Positions 56,050 through 64,000 are shown, counted from the stretch's first letter. The stretch: DNA of 64,000 bases from Anabaena cylindrica PCC 7122 (GCF_000317695.1 NC_020157.1:113683-177682), one strand, 5' to 3'. Notes: a model not told the origin generated them from the letters alone. Numbers and translations are program-made.

Positions 56050-57357
56050 CTATTCAGGGATAATGGGAGTTCCATCTTTTAAATTGAGTAAGCCAGAAAT
56101 AACTATTTTTTCTCCTGGTGATAAACCTTTGAGAATTTGATATTGATTATTTTGAATGTTTCCTAGTTTGACTGGTTTGAGTTTAGCTATTAATTGTTTT
56201 TGGTTGGGTGATTTTTCGGCGACATAAACAAAGGTTTCTGCACCTAAACGGATGACGGTGGTAGTGGGAATTAATACCCCTGGGCGTTGTTCCCAAATTA
56301 CTTTGGCTTTAATAAGTTGATCTGATCGTAATTGTCTGCGAGAATTATCAAACAGTGATTTAACTAAGACTGATTGAGTATCGTTAACTGTGTTAGCGGC
56401 GATGAAAAATATCCGACTACTACCGATATTTTTACCCCGTTCATCTATTAGTTGTAATGTCATTCCTGGACGTAACCTGGTCGCTTGTTGCACTGGTACG
56501 GAAATATTAACTTCTAATGTTTGATTTTCAGTAATTGTTGCTAATTGTGTAGCAGTATCTACAAAGTCACCAATTTTAATGGGGATATCTCCGACTTTAC
56601 CAGCAAAGGGAGCAGTGATTTGATAATATTTTAATTGAACTTGTTGTTGTTTGGTAGCTGCTTGAGCTTGTTGTACGGTTTTTTGGGCTTGAGAAATGGC
56701 AGCTTTTTGGGCTTGAATTTGAGCATCAATGGCGTTCAAACTGGCTTTCGCTGTGGCTAGTTTGTTTGCATATTGATCCTGAGTTTGACGAGATATTGCA
56801 CCTTCGTTAGCAAGGTAAGAATATCTTTGATAGTCTAATTCATTTAGTTTGACATCAGCTTGTTTTGATAATCTTTCAGCTTCTATTACTTTTAGGGTAG
56901 CTTGTGCATTTTCTAATTGCGATCGCGCTGCTAATACTGCTGCATCCATACCACTAATTTCTGCTCTTTTTTCTTCAGCATCTATTTGTAAAATTGGTGT
57001 TCCTGCTGTTATTTCATCTCCTGCTTTGACAAAAATTTGGCTCACTTGTCCTTGAATTCTGGGACGTAAATTTACTGAACGTCGTGATTTTAAGTTGGCG
57101 ATAAAGTTTGAACTTTGTTCAATTTTTGTTACTGGTAAGGTGGATAATTTGACTGGGACTCCAGGAGGTGCAGCAGCAGTAGCTACTGGGGGTTTGGGAC
57201 TGGGAGTAAGCACCCGCCAACCTGTGATTCCTCCCCCTACTAATAGTAAAGTTGTTAATAACCACAGCCAAGGTTTTTGGGATAGTTTTAACTGTAATTC
57301 TTCCTGAAAATTATCTTCAAAATCTAGGTTTGGAGTTTGGCTTTCTGTGGGGTTCAT
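56050..57357 (-). CDS. RND efflux membrane fusion (adaptor) protein
   Basis: 435 residues. An N-terminal membrane anchor (WLWLLTTLLLVGGGITGW), lipoyl half-motifs RPRIQGQVSQIFVKAGDEIT and YYQITAPFAGKVGDIPIKIG, a long alpha-hairpin (DQYANKLATAKASLNAID, QAQKAAISQAQKTVQQAQ), a beta-barrel and C-terminal ISGLLNLKDGTPIIPE. Periplasmic adaptor for the RND pump gene downstream. No MerR operator immediately upstream; a hairpin separates it from copZ. Confidence 0.88.
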   Translation of the reverse strand: MNPTESQTPNLDFEDNFQEELQLKLSQKPWLWLLTTLLLVGGGITGWRVLTPSPKPPVATAAAPPGVPVKLSTLPVTKIEQSSNFIANLKSRRSVNLRPRIQGQVSQIFVKAGDEITAGTPILQIDAEEKRAEISGMDAAVLAARSQLENAQATLKVIEAERLSKQADVKLNELDYQRYSYLANEGAISRQTQDQYANKLATAKASLNAIDAQIQAQKAAISQAQKTVQQAQAATKQQQVQLKYYQITAPFAGKVGDIPIKIGDFVDTATQLATITENQTLEVNISVPVQQATRLRPGMTLQLIDERGKNIGSSRIFFIAANTVNDTQSVLVKSLFDNSRRQLRSDQLIKAKVIWEQRPGVLIPTTTVIRLGAETFVYVAEKSPNQKQLIAKLKPVKLGNIQNNQYQILKGLSPGEKIVISGLLNLKDGTPIIPE

Positions 57358-57416
57358 ATTTGCGAGATTTCCTGTAAATTAAGTTGAGTCAAAGTAATTT
57401 TTCATTGGTAAATATT

Positions 57417-57447
57417 TATCAACAGTCAGTAGAACCAACTGTTGATA
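57417..57447 (-). promoter_or_regulatory. Intergenic hairpin between copZ-like and adaptor genes
   Basis: Perfect inverted repeat TATCAACAGT and ACTGTTGATA with an 11-bp spacer, in the 104-bp gap. On the minus-strand RNA it has no U-tract, so a processing or attenuation element is more likely than a terminator. Confidence 0.35.
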
Positions 57448-57461
57448 TACTCTTGAAAACT

Positions 57462-57656
57462 CTAGATAGATGGATAACCAGCAGAGGCGATCGCTTCTTT
57501 AACAACTGTCTCTGATGCTTGAGTTTCTACACTAACAGTTTTGGTTTTTGTGTCAGCTTTCACGGTAGCAGCAGCATCAACTTTTTTAATTGCTGTTGTC
57601 ACAGCATCCGCGCAAGATGAACAAGCTAGTTTAGGAATAGTAAGTTGTATTGTCAT
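57462..57656 (-). CDS. CopZ-like heavy-metal-associated (HMA) protein
   Basis: 64-residue ferredoxin-like metal chaperone. MTIQLTIPKLACSSCADAVT has the CxxC motif (ACSSCAD; Cys12, Cys15) and VVKEAIASAGYPSI matches the HMA end. AGGAG precedes the ATG. Own MerR-type promoter at 57736-57767. Probably passes copper to the CopA ATPase of the cluster. Confidence 0.88.
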   Translation of the reverse strand: MTIQLTIPKLACSSCADAVTTAIKKVDAAATVKADTKTKTVSVETQASETVVKEAIASAGYPSI

Positions 57657-57735
57657 ATTTGAAAACTCCTGATTTTTTAGCTAAATTTTGATTAGTTGAA
57701 GGCGGTTTTTTACTTCCTTTCCGCAACCTAAAATT

Positions 57736-57767
57736 AGCTTAAACTCTCCATCGGGCTGGAGAGTCAA
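57736..57767 (-). promoter_or_regulatory. MerR-type operator/promoter of the copZ-like gene
   Basis: Minus strand: TTGACT, then CTCTCCAGCCCGATGGAGAG, then TAAGCT, with a 20-bp spacer. One dyad mismatch relative to the other copies. Confidence 0.78.
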
Positions 57768-58017
57768 GAGTAAAAATCAAAAAAACGAAAAAATAAACTA
57801 TCAATAAATACAATAAAAAGTTCTGGATGGATGTTTCTTCCAATCAGAACTTTTCAAGATAGATGAAGACAGATAACCACAAATGATGTATCTGTCTATA
57901 TCCATAGTTTTATATAAAAAATGACTTTATATTCTTGTATTTAGTGACAATATTCTATCACTCTCAATTTTAATAAATTTGATAAGTGAGAAAGCAACAA
58001 TAAAACATAAAATTGGT

Positions 58018-58644
58018 TTAAGCCTTTAAACTTGCGGTAGCTACCATCAATCCCCAAAAAACACCCAAGCGAATTTTGGTCGCACGATAAATCGCAAAAT
58101 CTGCATCTTCAAGCAAGCAGTGAAATTCATTTTGGGTATAACACTGCTTATGAGCAGGATCAAAAACCTTAAGGATTATGTCACATATTTTACAAACTAA
58201 ATAATCTCTACACCAATCCAGGATAATGACTTTACCATCAGGCTTAAGAACACGTCTCATCTCCTTTAATGCAGCAAGTGGGTCATCAAAGTAGTGAAAA
58301 GAATTGGCAGACACAATCACATCAAAACTATCATTATCGAATGGCAAATTTGATGCACTTGCAATCTGAAATGATACTTGAGGATAAGCCCTACATTTCT
58401 GTTTGGCGATCGCCAGCATCTTATCTGAAATGTCTACGCCAACAATCTGTTGCAATGAACATTCATCTAGCAGTAACCGTTCAAACTCACCAGTGCCACA
58501 GGCAACATCAAGTATAGTCTCTGTTGGTGATATTTCTGCCCAGGTTTTCAGGAAAGATAGTGTGTTAGCTATATAACTTTTCCAACGTAGATCATAAATG
58601 ACAGCTAACTGATCGTACTGTTTGCGAACTATAGTCTCACTCAT
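58018..58644 (-). CDS. SAM-dependent class I methyltransferase
   Basis: 209 residues from ATG 58644 (MSETIVRKQYDQL); two upstream Met codons at 58668 and 58701 overlap the MerR gene, and the 58668 ATG would fuse with its stop (ATGAATAA). Motif I is ILDVACGTGEFERLLL, then VGVDISDKMLAIAK, LPFDNDSFDVIVSANSFHYF and LKEMRRVLKPDGKVIIL. No arsenite-methyltransferase Cys set is clear. Translational coupling to the MerR gene suggests induction with metal stress; substrate unknown. Confidence 0.8.
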   Translation of the reverse strand: MSETIVRKQYDQLAVIYDLRWKSYIANTLSFLKTWAEISPTETILDVACGTGEFERLLLDECSLQQIVGVDISDKMLAIAKQKCRAYPQVSFQIASASNLPFDNDSFDVIVSANSFHYFDDPLAALKEMRRVLKPDGKVIILDWCRDYLVCKICDIILKVFDPAHKQCYTQNEFHCLLEDADFAIYRATKIRLGVFWGLMVATASLKA

Positions 58645-58660
58645 ATTCTTCTTGTAATAT

Positions 58661-59074
58661 TTATTCATGTTCAATGATTGGGCAAATTGTTGAATGATCA
58701 TTATCAGGCTTGATTTCCCAACCAGAGAGTAAACCAGATAATTCTTGCCTCAAAATCATTAATTGCTGAATTTGTTCATCAATAGCTTTTACCTTATCTT
58801 CTAGTTTAATTTTAATATGCACACAAGGCAATTCACCGCTATCATGAACATTCAAAAAATCCTTGATTTCTAATAAACTTAATCCCAAACTTTGAGCGCG
58901 TTTAATAAAATGTAGTCGCTCCAAAACATCAGTATTAAATAATCTATATCCCCCTTCCGTTCTCCCAGAGGGTTTGAGTAAACCCAACTCCTCATAATAG
59001 CGAATAGTTTTAATAGGTACACCGCTTTCTTTAGCAACTACACCGATCTGTTTTGCTTCTGCTTGAGCTAACAT
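58661..59074 (-). CDS. MerR family metal-responsive transcriptional regulator
   Basis: 138 residues from ATG 59074 (MLAQAEAKQIGVVAKESG). Winged helix: IGVVAKESGVPIKTIRYYEE and GLLKPSGRTEGGYRLFN. Long dimer helix (KIKLEDKVKAIDEQIQQLMI) and metal-site candidates: Cys in ELPCVH and Cys in ICPIIEHE at the tail, like ZntR/CueR-type proteins. It is preceded by its own copy of the operator (59113-59144), indicating autoregulation, and very probably recognises the four dyads in this region. Confidence 0.88.
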   Translation of the reverse strand: MLAQAEAKQIGVVAKESGVPIKTIRYYEELGLLKPSGRTEGGYRLFNTDVLERLHFIKRAQSLGLSLLEIKDFLNVHDSGELPCVHIKIKLEDKVKAIDEQIQQLMILRQELSGLLSGWEIKPDNDHSTICPIIEHE

Positions 59075-59112
59075 ACTTACCAAACCTCAATGAAATATGA
59101 TTACTGAATCAT

Positions 59113-59144
59113 ATCCTAAACTCTCCAGTTGGGTGGAGAGTCAA
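59113..59144 (-). promoter_or_regulatory. MerR-type operator/promoter of the regulator gene
   Basis: Minus strand: TTGACT, CTCTCCACCCAACTGGAGAG, then TAGGAT with a 20-bp spacer. Implies autoregulation. Confidence 0.8.
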
Positions 59145-59250
59145 GCAGGAAAAGTATTTTGTTGGAAAAAAATTTATTCCCTTGCTGAACCAGGTCAGTT
59201 CTGAGTGTTTCTAATGATGATGTACAAATAAATCTCAGTGAGGTTACAGC

Positions 59251-59895
59251 ATGATGTATGTTCCACCCGCTTTCCGAGAAGATGACATGGAGAAACTGGT
59301 CGCTTTTATGCGTGCTAATAGTTTCGCTACTGTGGTATCTATTGTCAATGATATTCCTGTGGCTTCACATATTCCCGTTGTAGTGACAGTAGAGAACGGT
59401 GTTGTTAAACTGTCAGGTCATCTTGCGAAAGCCAATTCTCAATGGAAAAGTTTTGGTTTAGGTGAAACACTAGCGATTTTTACTGGACCCCATGCTTATA
59501 TTTCACCATCTTTATATGAGAAGAAAGAGAGTGTACCGACTTGGAACTATATAGCAGTACACGCTTATGGGTTGTCTCAAGTTATCACTCTTGAAGATGC
59601 ACCAGAATTAATGGATCAAATGATTGATGAAATGATTGAAACCTATGACTCTGACTATAAATCTCAATGGGATGATTTATCCGATCACTTCCGCGAGGGA
59701 ATGATGAATGGAATTATTGCTTTTGAGATGACTGTCACAAGGTTGGAAGGAAAATATAAACTAAGTCAAAACCGCAGTCATTATGATCAATCAAATGTTG
59801 CCCATAGTTTACTACAAAGTACAGAAACCAATGTTCAGTCCATAGGTGCGGCAATGAAACAGAACCTAGAAACTGATGGAGAATCGTTAAAATAA
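59251..59895 (+). CDS. PaiB-type FMN-binding negative transcriptional regulator
   Basis: 214 residues matching the PaiB/FMN-binding split-barrel family: MYVPPAFREDDMEKLVAFMR, VVKLSGHLAKANSQWKSFG, TGPHAYISPSLYEKKESVPT, TWNYIAVHAYG, and HFREGMMNGIIAFEMTVTRL. Cytoplasmic. Divergent from the MerR gene, so the 167-bp gap holds both promoters. A link to metal or oxidative stress is plausible but not shown. Confidence 0.82.
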   Translation: MMYVPPAFREDDMEKLVAFMRANSFATVVSIVNDIPVASHIPVVVTVENGVVKLSGHLAKANSQWKSFGLGETLAIFTGPHAYISPSLYEKKESVPTWNYIAVHAYGLSQVITLEDAPELMDQMIDEMIETYDSDYKSQWDDLSDHFREGMMNGIIAFEMTVTRLEGKYKLSQNRSHYDQSNVAHSLLQSTETNVQSIGAAMKQNLETDGESLK

Positions 59896-59959
59896 TCAGC
59901 ATCTAGGCGATCGCACATCTCAAATAAGGAGGAGCAGACTAGAGAATGTTACCAGAACT

Positions 59960-60379
59960 CTAAATATTTTCCTGCTCCACTGTCAACCCAATTTCTTGAC
60001 CATAGGATAATTCCAAAGTATGACCATCAGGATCTCGCAAGAACGCCCAATATCCGACCGGATACCCAAAATCTTTAGGTTCGTCTACCAATACCCCTGC
60101 TTGACGAGCTTGATCACACAAAGCATCCATCGCTTCACGACTTTTACAACCAACTCCCAGATGTGCTATGGGAGAGAGAACGGGATGTACTGACTTAGTT
60201 TCAATGAGAACAATGGCAAATGGACGAGTATGGTCTGTAAGCCAAGCAACCGCAACTCCTGTTTCTGCATCAATGCGACGATGAACCACTTGCATTTGAG
60301 CATAGGTAGCGTAGAACTCAATACTTTGTTCAAGATTTGACACAGGTAGGGCAATATGCGTCAGTCCAATATCAATCAT
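59960..60379 (-). CDS. VOC family (glyoxalase/bleomycin-resistance fold) protein
   Basis: 139 residues from ATG 60379 (MIDIGLTHIALPVSNLEQSI), with GAGG upstream; the longer frame lacks homology. Conserved VOC features: TH(I) near the start, SIEFYATYAQMQVVHRRID, SPIAHLGVGCKSREAMDALC and FLRDPDGHTLELSYG, where His and Glu are metal ligands. Substrate unknown. Confidence 0.82.
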   Translation of the reverse strand: MIDIGLTHIALPVSNLEQSIEFYATYAQMQVVHRRIDAETGVAVAWLTDHTRPFAIVLIETKSVHPVLSPIAHLGVGCKSREAMDALCDQARQAGVLVDEPKDFGYPVGYWAFLRDPDGHTLELSYGQEIGLTVEQENI

Positions 60380-60450
60380 TTGATGTTCCTCATTTGATAT
60401 CAGCTTCAATACTAAAGGAGTTACCAGAGATTTGCCTTCAACCTGTAAGC

Positions 60451-60466
60451 TCACCTAGTTGGGTGA
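60451..60466. promoter_or_regulatory. TCACC-N6-GGTGA dyad upstream of the VOC gene
   Basis: TCACCTAGTTGGGTGA shares the AGTTGGGTG core with the MerR dyads but lacks a matching -35. Possibly a degenerate copy or an operator of another regulator. Confidence 0.25.
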
Positions 60467-60487
60467 TATAAAAAAAGTCCATCATGC

Positions 60488-61420
60488 TCATGAGAAATTA
60501 ATTTTAGTAGAAGTTATTTCTTCACTACCATTTGCTGCTTGAACAGAAATTGCTCCACGAAACATATTCATCCCACAAGTGAAAGCATATTCACCAGGTT
60601 TTTCTGGTGTGAACTCAATTGATGTCAATTTATTCAGTGGTAAATCAGCAGCAATACCAAAATCAGGAATTAACACTTTTGCCAAACAATTACTAGGATT
60701 CCCACGCAGAAAGTCAAGTTTTACTTTTCTCCCTGCTTGAACCACAATACGATTAGGAGTGTATCCCTGATCTACCATAACAACGGCTTGCTGACTTTTT
60801 TGCTCTAAGATTATTTCCTGTTCATCAATTAAACTCAAGGCTTGGGGTTGAGGTTCTATCATGGTTTTATCTTCCTTTGTAACTGTTGATTGAATGTCTG
60901 AAGTTTCTGCGTGAATTTCACCGCGAAACATATTCATGCCACAAGTAAAGAGATAAGTTCCAGCTTGTTCAGGTGTAAATTCCACCGTTGTTATTTGATT
61001 AATTGGTAAATCTGCGGCAATGTGAAAGTCGGGAATAATTACCTGTTCTAAACAACTACTGGGGTCTTTGCGTTCAAATTTCAACCTCACAGGTTTACCC
61101 GCTTGTACTAAAATTCGACTCGGATCATATCCCCCATCAACAGTGATATTTACTTCTTGAATATTCCCACCTGTGGCAACTGCTTTCTGAGACTTGGGTT
61201 TACTTAACAAAAACCACCAAAGTTGTAAACCTATAATTCCTAAACCACCAAAAGTAACGGCTACTTTGTTTCCTAATGGTTGTTCAATTCGTTGAAATTG
61301 ATTGGTTTGCACTGTTGCTGATGAGTGATTTTCGTGGGTTGTTTGTGCTAATGTTTCACCAGCAGAAATTCCTAAGACAATTCCGGCGATACTGCCAATA
61401 AGTGCTGTTTTGTTGATCAT
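60488..61420 (-). CDS. Membrane protein with two cupredoxin domains
   Basis: 310 residues from MINKTALIGSIAGIVLGISA (ATG 61420 after GGGAGG). Signal or anchor segment, then FGGLGIIGLQLWWFLLS membrane helix, then two tandem cupredoxin-like domains, each with QAG(K/R)xVxLxF, a Cys (SSCLEQVIIPDFHIAADLP; SNCLAKVLIPDFGIAADLP) and FTCGMNMFRG. The Cys-Met positions suggest copper binding; the first domain has His in DFHIAADL where the second has Gly. Periplasmic. Follows the 26-aa gene and CopA. Confidence 0.82.
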   Translation of the reverse strand: MINKTALIGSIAGIVLGISAGETLAQTTHENHSSATVQTNQFQRIEQPLGNKVAVTFGGLGIIGLQLWWFLLSKPKSQKAVATGGNIQEVNITVDGGYDPSRILVQAGKPVRLKFERKDPSSCLEQVIIPDFHIAADLPINQITTVEFTPEQAGTYLFTCGMNMFRGEIHAETSDIQSTVTKEDKTMIEPQPQALSLIDEQEIILEQKSQQAVVMVDQGYTPNRIVVQAGRKVKLDFLRGNPSNCLAKVLIPDFGIAADLPLNKLTSIEFTPEKPGEYAFTCGMNMFRGAISVQAANGSEEITSTKINFS

Positions 61421-61486
61421 GAAAAAACCTCCCAATAATTCAGCTAATCATCTATTACCATCTGCGTTAATCTGCGTTTTATTTAA

Positions 61487-61567
61487 CTAAACCAAAACAC
61501 CAGAAATCACACCCAATAGAAAACCAAAACCTATTAAACTACCCAAAAACATCACTTGATGAGACAT
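61487..61567 (-). CDS. 26-residue hydrophobic small protein
   Basis: ATG 61567 encodes a 26-residue peptide, one membrane helix: starts MSHQVMFLGSLIGFGFLLGV and ends in ISGVLV. GAAGG precedes the ATG by about 9 nt. It lies between copA and the cupredoxin gene, on the same strand, and is too short for standard gene calls. A heptad repeat lies in its upstream DNA. Probably a real small membrane protein; no family known to me. Confidence 0.5.
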   Translation of the reverse strand: MSHQVMFLGSLIGFGFLLGVISGVLV

Positions 61568-61575
61568 ACAATTTA

Positions 61576-61618
61576 CCTTCTTTCTCTGTGTACTCTGTGC
61601 CTCTGTGCCTCTGTGGTA
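61576..61618. repeat. CTCTGTG heptad repeat
   Basis: TTTCTCTGTGTACTCTGTGC then CTCTGTGCCTCTGTGG, between copA and the small-protein gene. Dispersed family. Confidence 0.65.
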
Positions 61619-61655
61619 TGCCTACTGCTCCCGAAGGGATACGTTAAAAAAAGTT

Positions 61656-63911
61656 TTATACTTTAGGTTGAAAATTCCGTAAACGCAGAGCATTACTAAC
61701 AACAGAAACCGAACTAAAAGCCATAGCTGCACCAGCAATAATTGGATTTAACAACCAACCGAAAATAGGAAACAAAATACCCGCAGCAATAGGAATACCA
61801 GCAATGTTATAGATAAAAGCAAAGAACAGATTTTGGCGAATGTTGCGAATGGTAGCGCGACTGAGTTGAATAGCTGTAACTATGCCTTGTAAATCTCCAG
61901 AAATTAAAGTAATATCACTAGCAGCGATCGCCACATCTGTACCCGTTCCAATGGCAATTCCCACATCTGCTTGGGCTAAAGCTGGTGCATCATTAATTCC
62001 ATCACCTACCATCGCCACAACTTTACCTTCAGCTTGTATTTTTTGTACAGTTGCAGCTTTTTGATCAGGTCTAACTTCAGCTAAAACCCTAGTAATACCC
62101 ACTTCACGGGCAATACTCTCTGCGGTGCGGCGGTTATCTCCAGTCAGCATCACAACTTCTAAACCGAGTTTTTGTAATGCTTTTACCGCTTGGGTGGAAG
62201 TGGGTTTAATAGCATCCGCAATACCAATTAATCCTTTAATTTCACCATCAACTGCTAACCAAACTGCGGTTTTTCCTAAATATTCTAAACGTTCTTTTTT
62301 GCTTTTGAGTTCTTGGGTATAAATTCCCAATTCTTCCATCCATCTTTGTGTACCAATTTGCACGAAACGGTTAGCAACAATACCTTGGACACCACTACCA
62401 GCTATAGCTTCAAAGTCTTTTACATCGGCTAATGGTACTTGCTGAGATTCGGCATATCTAACAACAGCTTCTGCTAAAGGATGTTCTGAATTACGTTCTA
62501 CAGAAGCAGCTAATTGAATAAGTTTAATTTCATTACCATTAGCCGTACCTTTTACTGTCAGAAAATCTGTAACTGTCGGTTTACCTTGGGTAATTGTCCC
62601 GGTTTTATCTAAGACAATTGTTTGCAGTTGGTGTGCTATTTCTAAACTTTCTGCACCTTTAATTAAAATGCCGTTTTCTGCACCTTTACCTGTTCCCACC
62701 ATCACTGAGGTTGGTGTAGCTAAACCCAAGGCACAAGGACAAGCGATAATTAAAACGCCGACTGTAGTAATTAACGCCAGAGTGACATTACCCATGAAGT
62801 TGTACCAGAGAATGAAAGTGAGAATTGCGATCGCAATTACTGCCGGCACAAACCACCCTGTCACCTGATCTGCTAATCTTTGAATGGGAGCTTTTGAACC
62901 TTGAGCCTGTTGTACTAACTGCACAATCTGCGCTAATACAGTATCTTTTCCTACTCTTGTCGCCCGAAACTTAAAACTTCCGGTTTTGTTAATGGTTGCA
63001 CCGATGACTTCATCTCCTGGTTGCTTTTTCACGGGTATACTTTCCCCAGTCACCATCGCTTCATCAACTGTAGATGTCCCATTAACTACTTCCCCATCAA
63101 CAGGAATTTTTTCCCCAGGACGCACCAAAACCACATCACCAATTTCTACTTGTTCAATTGGTACATCTATTTCTCGTCCGTTACGAATTAACCGCGCCGT
63201 TTTTGCTTGCAAACCTATTAATTTTCTAATAGCTTCTGATGTTTGTCCTTTAGCGCGATTTTCAAATAATCTTCCTAACAAAATCAAGGTAATGACAACT
63301 GCCGCAGTTTCATAATAAACATCTGGCATTAATCCCTGAGCAATAAAAAAGCCAGGAAATAAGGTAGCAAATAAGGAATAGAAATATGCTGCACTTGTAC
63401 CCAAAGCTATTAAAGTATCCATTGTGGCAGCATGACGCTTAAAAGCTTTCCAGGTATTGACGTAAAAGGAGTAACCACACCAAAACTGTACAGGAGTGGT
63501 AAGGACTAATTGCAACCAAGGGTTATGCAACCATGTCGGAATAAAAGGTATGTCTAACCCGGTCATCATTGGTAATGAACCAATTACCAATACAGCGCCA
63601 ATGATGCCTCCTACCGTTACCTTTTGCTGTAAATCCTGTAATTCTTGTTGACGATATCTTTTTTCTTCATCATCTTCTCCTGCCATCAGATTTTGTTCTT
63701 GGATAGGATAGGCAGAATAACCAGCAGCATCTACCGCATCTTGGATAGTTTGTAAATCTGTTTTTCTGGGGTCATAATCAACTGTTGCCTGTTCTGCACC
63801 AAAATTAACACTACATTCATTGACACCGGGAACAGAAGCGATCGCATCTTCCACACTTCTAGCACAGGAAGCGCAACTCATCCCGCGTAATTTTAAGGTG
63901 GCATTCTCCAT
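61656..63911 (-). CDS. copA: Copper-translocating P1B-type ATPase
   Basis: 751 residues. N-terminal HMA domain with GMSCASCARS, then paired membrane helices, phosphatase motif TGES, the P1B-1 CPC motif in IIACPCALGLATPT (near 390), phosphorylation site DKTGTITQGK (near 435), the SEHPLAEAV His-Pro motif, GDGINDAPALAQADVG and late helices NIRQNLFFAFIYN and MAFSSVSVVSNALRL. Exports Cu(I) from the cytosol. Own MerR-type promoter at 63953-63984. Confidence 0.95.
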   Translation of the reverse strand: MENATLKLRGMSCASCARSVEDAIASVPGVNECSVNFGAEQATVDYDPRKTDLQTIQDAVDAAGYSAYPIQEQNLMAGEDDEEKRYRQQELQDLQQKVTVGGIIGAVLVIGSLPMMTGLDIPFIPTWLHNPWLQLVLTTPVQFWCGYSFYVNTWKAFKRHAATMDTLIALGTSAAYFYSLFATLFPGFFIAQGLMPDVYYETAAVVITLILLGRLFENRAKGQTSEAIRKLIGLQAKTARLIRNGREIDVPIEQVEIGDVVLVRPGEKIPVDGEVVNGTSTVDEAMVTGESIPVKKQPGDEVIGATINKTGSFKFRATRVGKDTVLAQIVQLVQQAQGSKAPIQRLADQVTGWFVPAVIAIAILTFILWYNFMGNVTLALITTVGVLIIACPCALGLATPTSVMVGTGKGAENGILIKGAESLEIAHQLQTIVLDKTGTITQGKPTVTDFLTVKGTANGNEIKLIQLAASVERNSEHPLAEAVVRYAESQQVPLADVKDFEAIAGSGVQGIVANRFVQIGTQRWMEELGIYTQELKSKKERLEYLGKTAVWLAVDGEIKGLIGIADAIKPTSTQAVKALQKLGLEVVMLTGDNRRTAESIAREVGITRVLAEVRPDQKAATVQKIQAEGKVVAMVGDGINDAPALAQADVGIAIGTGTDVAIAASDITLISGDLQGIVTAIQLSRATIRNIRQNLFFAFIYNIAGIPIAAGILFPIFGWLLNPIIAGAAMAFSSVSVVSNALRLRNFQPKV

Positions 63912-63952
63912 TTCAAACCTCCAATTATCAAGTCGTATTCGAGACTGATTTC

Positions 63953-63984
63953 ATCTTGAATCCTCCAGTTCACTGGAGTGTCAA
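63953..63984 (-). promoter_or_regulatory. MerR-type operator/promoter of copA
   Basis: Minus strand: TTGACA, then ACTCCAGTGAACTGGAG dyad, then CAAGAT with a 20-bp spacer, about 42 bp before the copA start. Confidence 0.75.
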
Positions 63985-64000
63985 GAGGGGAGACGCAAAA

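Noticed and set aside
1..64000. tRNA or rRNA genes
   Set aside because: No cloverleaf-like CCA-adjacent motifs or rRNA landmarks were noticed; absence is by eye only.

Overview
The window reads as part of a large plasmid or other conjugative element from a filamentous, probably heterocyst-forming cyanobacterium (Nostocales). The support is indirect: many HIP1 octamers (GCGATCGC), AT-rich intergenic DNA, cyanobacterial repeats (degenerate CACAGAG-type heptads and short GCG-TAGCG palindromes), a Ycf46-type ATPase, and a PRTRC cassette beside a VirB/VirD4 transfer region. No rRNA, tRNA or CRISPR array was seen.

Layout. (1) 1-11.3 kb, all minus strand, is a replication and maintenance block: a family B DNA polymerase (cut by the left edge), a short DnaX clamp loader, a beta clamp with an unusual basic tail, a ubiquitin-like PRTRC cassette (ThiF/E1, JAMM protease A, E2-like B, F, Ubl C, E) and a frameshifted Prim-Pol primase. 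(2) 11.5-19.1 kb, plus strand, is a compact type III CRISPR effector operon (Cmr1, Cmr6-like, Cas10/Csx11-like, Cmr4, Cmr5, Cas5-like). Its Cas10 appears to lack the GGDD cyclase motif, and no adaptation genes, cas6 or array are present. (3) 19.3-35.5 kb, minus strand, is a type IV secretion and conjugation block: VirD4 coupling protein and VirB4, B10, B8, B6, B5, B3 and candidate VirB2 and VirB9/TraK proteins, plus two large unknowns. No relaxase or VirB11 is visible.

(4) 36.48-48.12 kb is bounded by a 45-bp inverted repeat pair. It carries four exported proteins of unknown function, a broken cupin gene, a small-protein operon including a DUF5674 member, a 1135-aa VPA1262-type protein with a PLD-like segment, a Ycf46-like AAA+ ATPase and a PD-(D/E)XK-like nuclease. 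It is the best candidate here for an undescribed (possibly defence) module. (5) 48.5-52.4 kb holds a RecD2-type helicase followed by decayed IS200/IS605 and ISL3 remnants, an HlyD fragment and a 46-bp perfect palindrome.

(6) 52.5-64 kb is a metal (probably copper) resistance cluster: a His-rich lipoprotein, an RND pump gene with a large in-frame internal deletion, its adaptor, a CopZ-like HMA protein, a methyltransferase, a MerR regulator, PaiB-like and VOC proteins, a double-cupredoxin membrane protein, a 26-aa membrane peptide and a CopA ATPase. Four nearly identical MerR-type operators (CTCCAG dyads between a TTGACT/TTGACA -35 and a -10 about 20 bp apart) precede the lipoprotein, CopZ, the MerR gene and CopA, which defines a local regulon.
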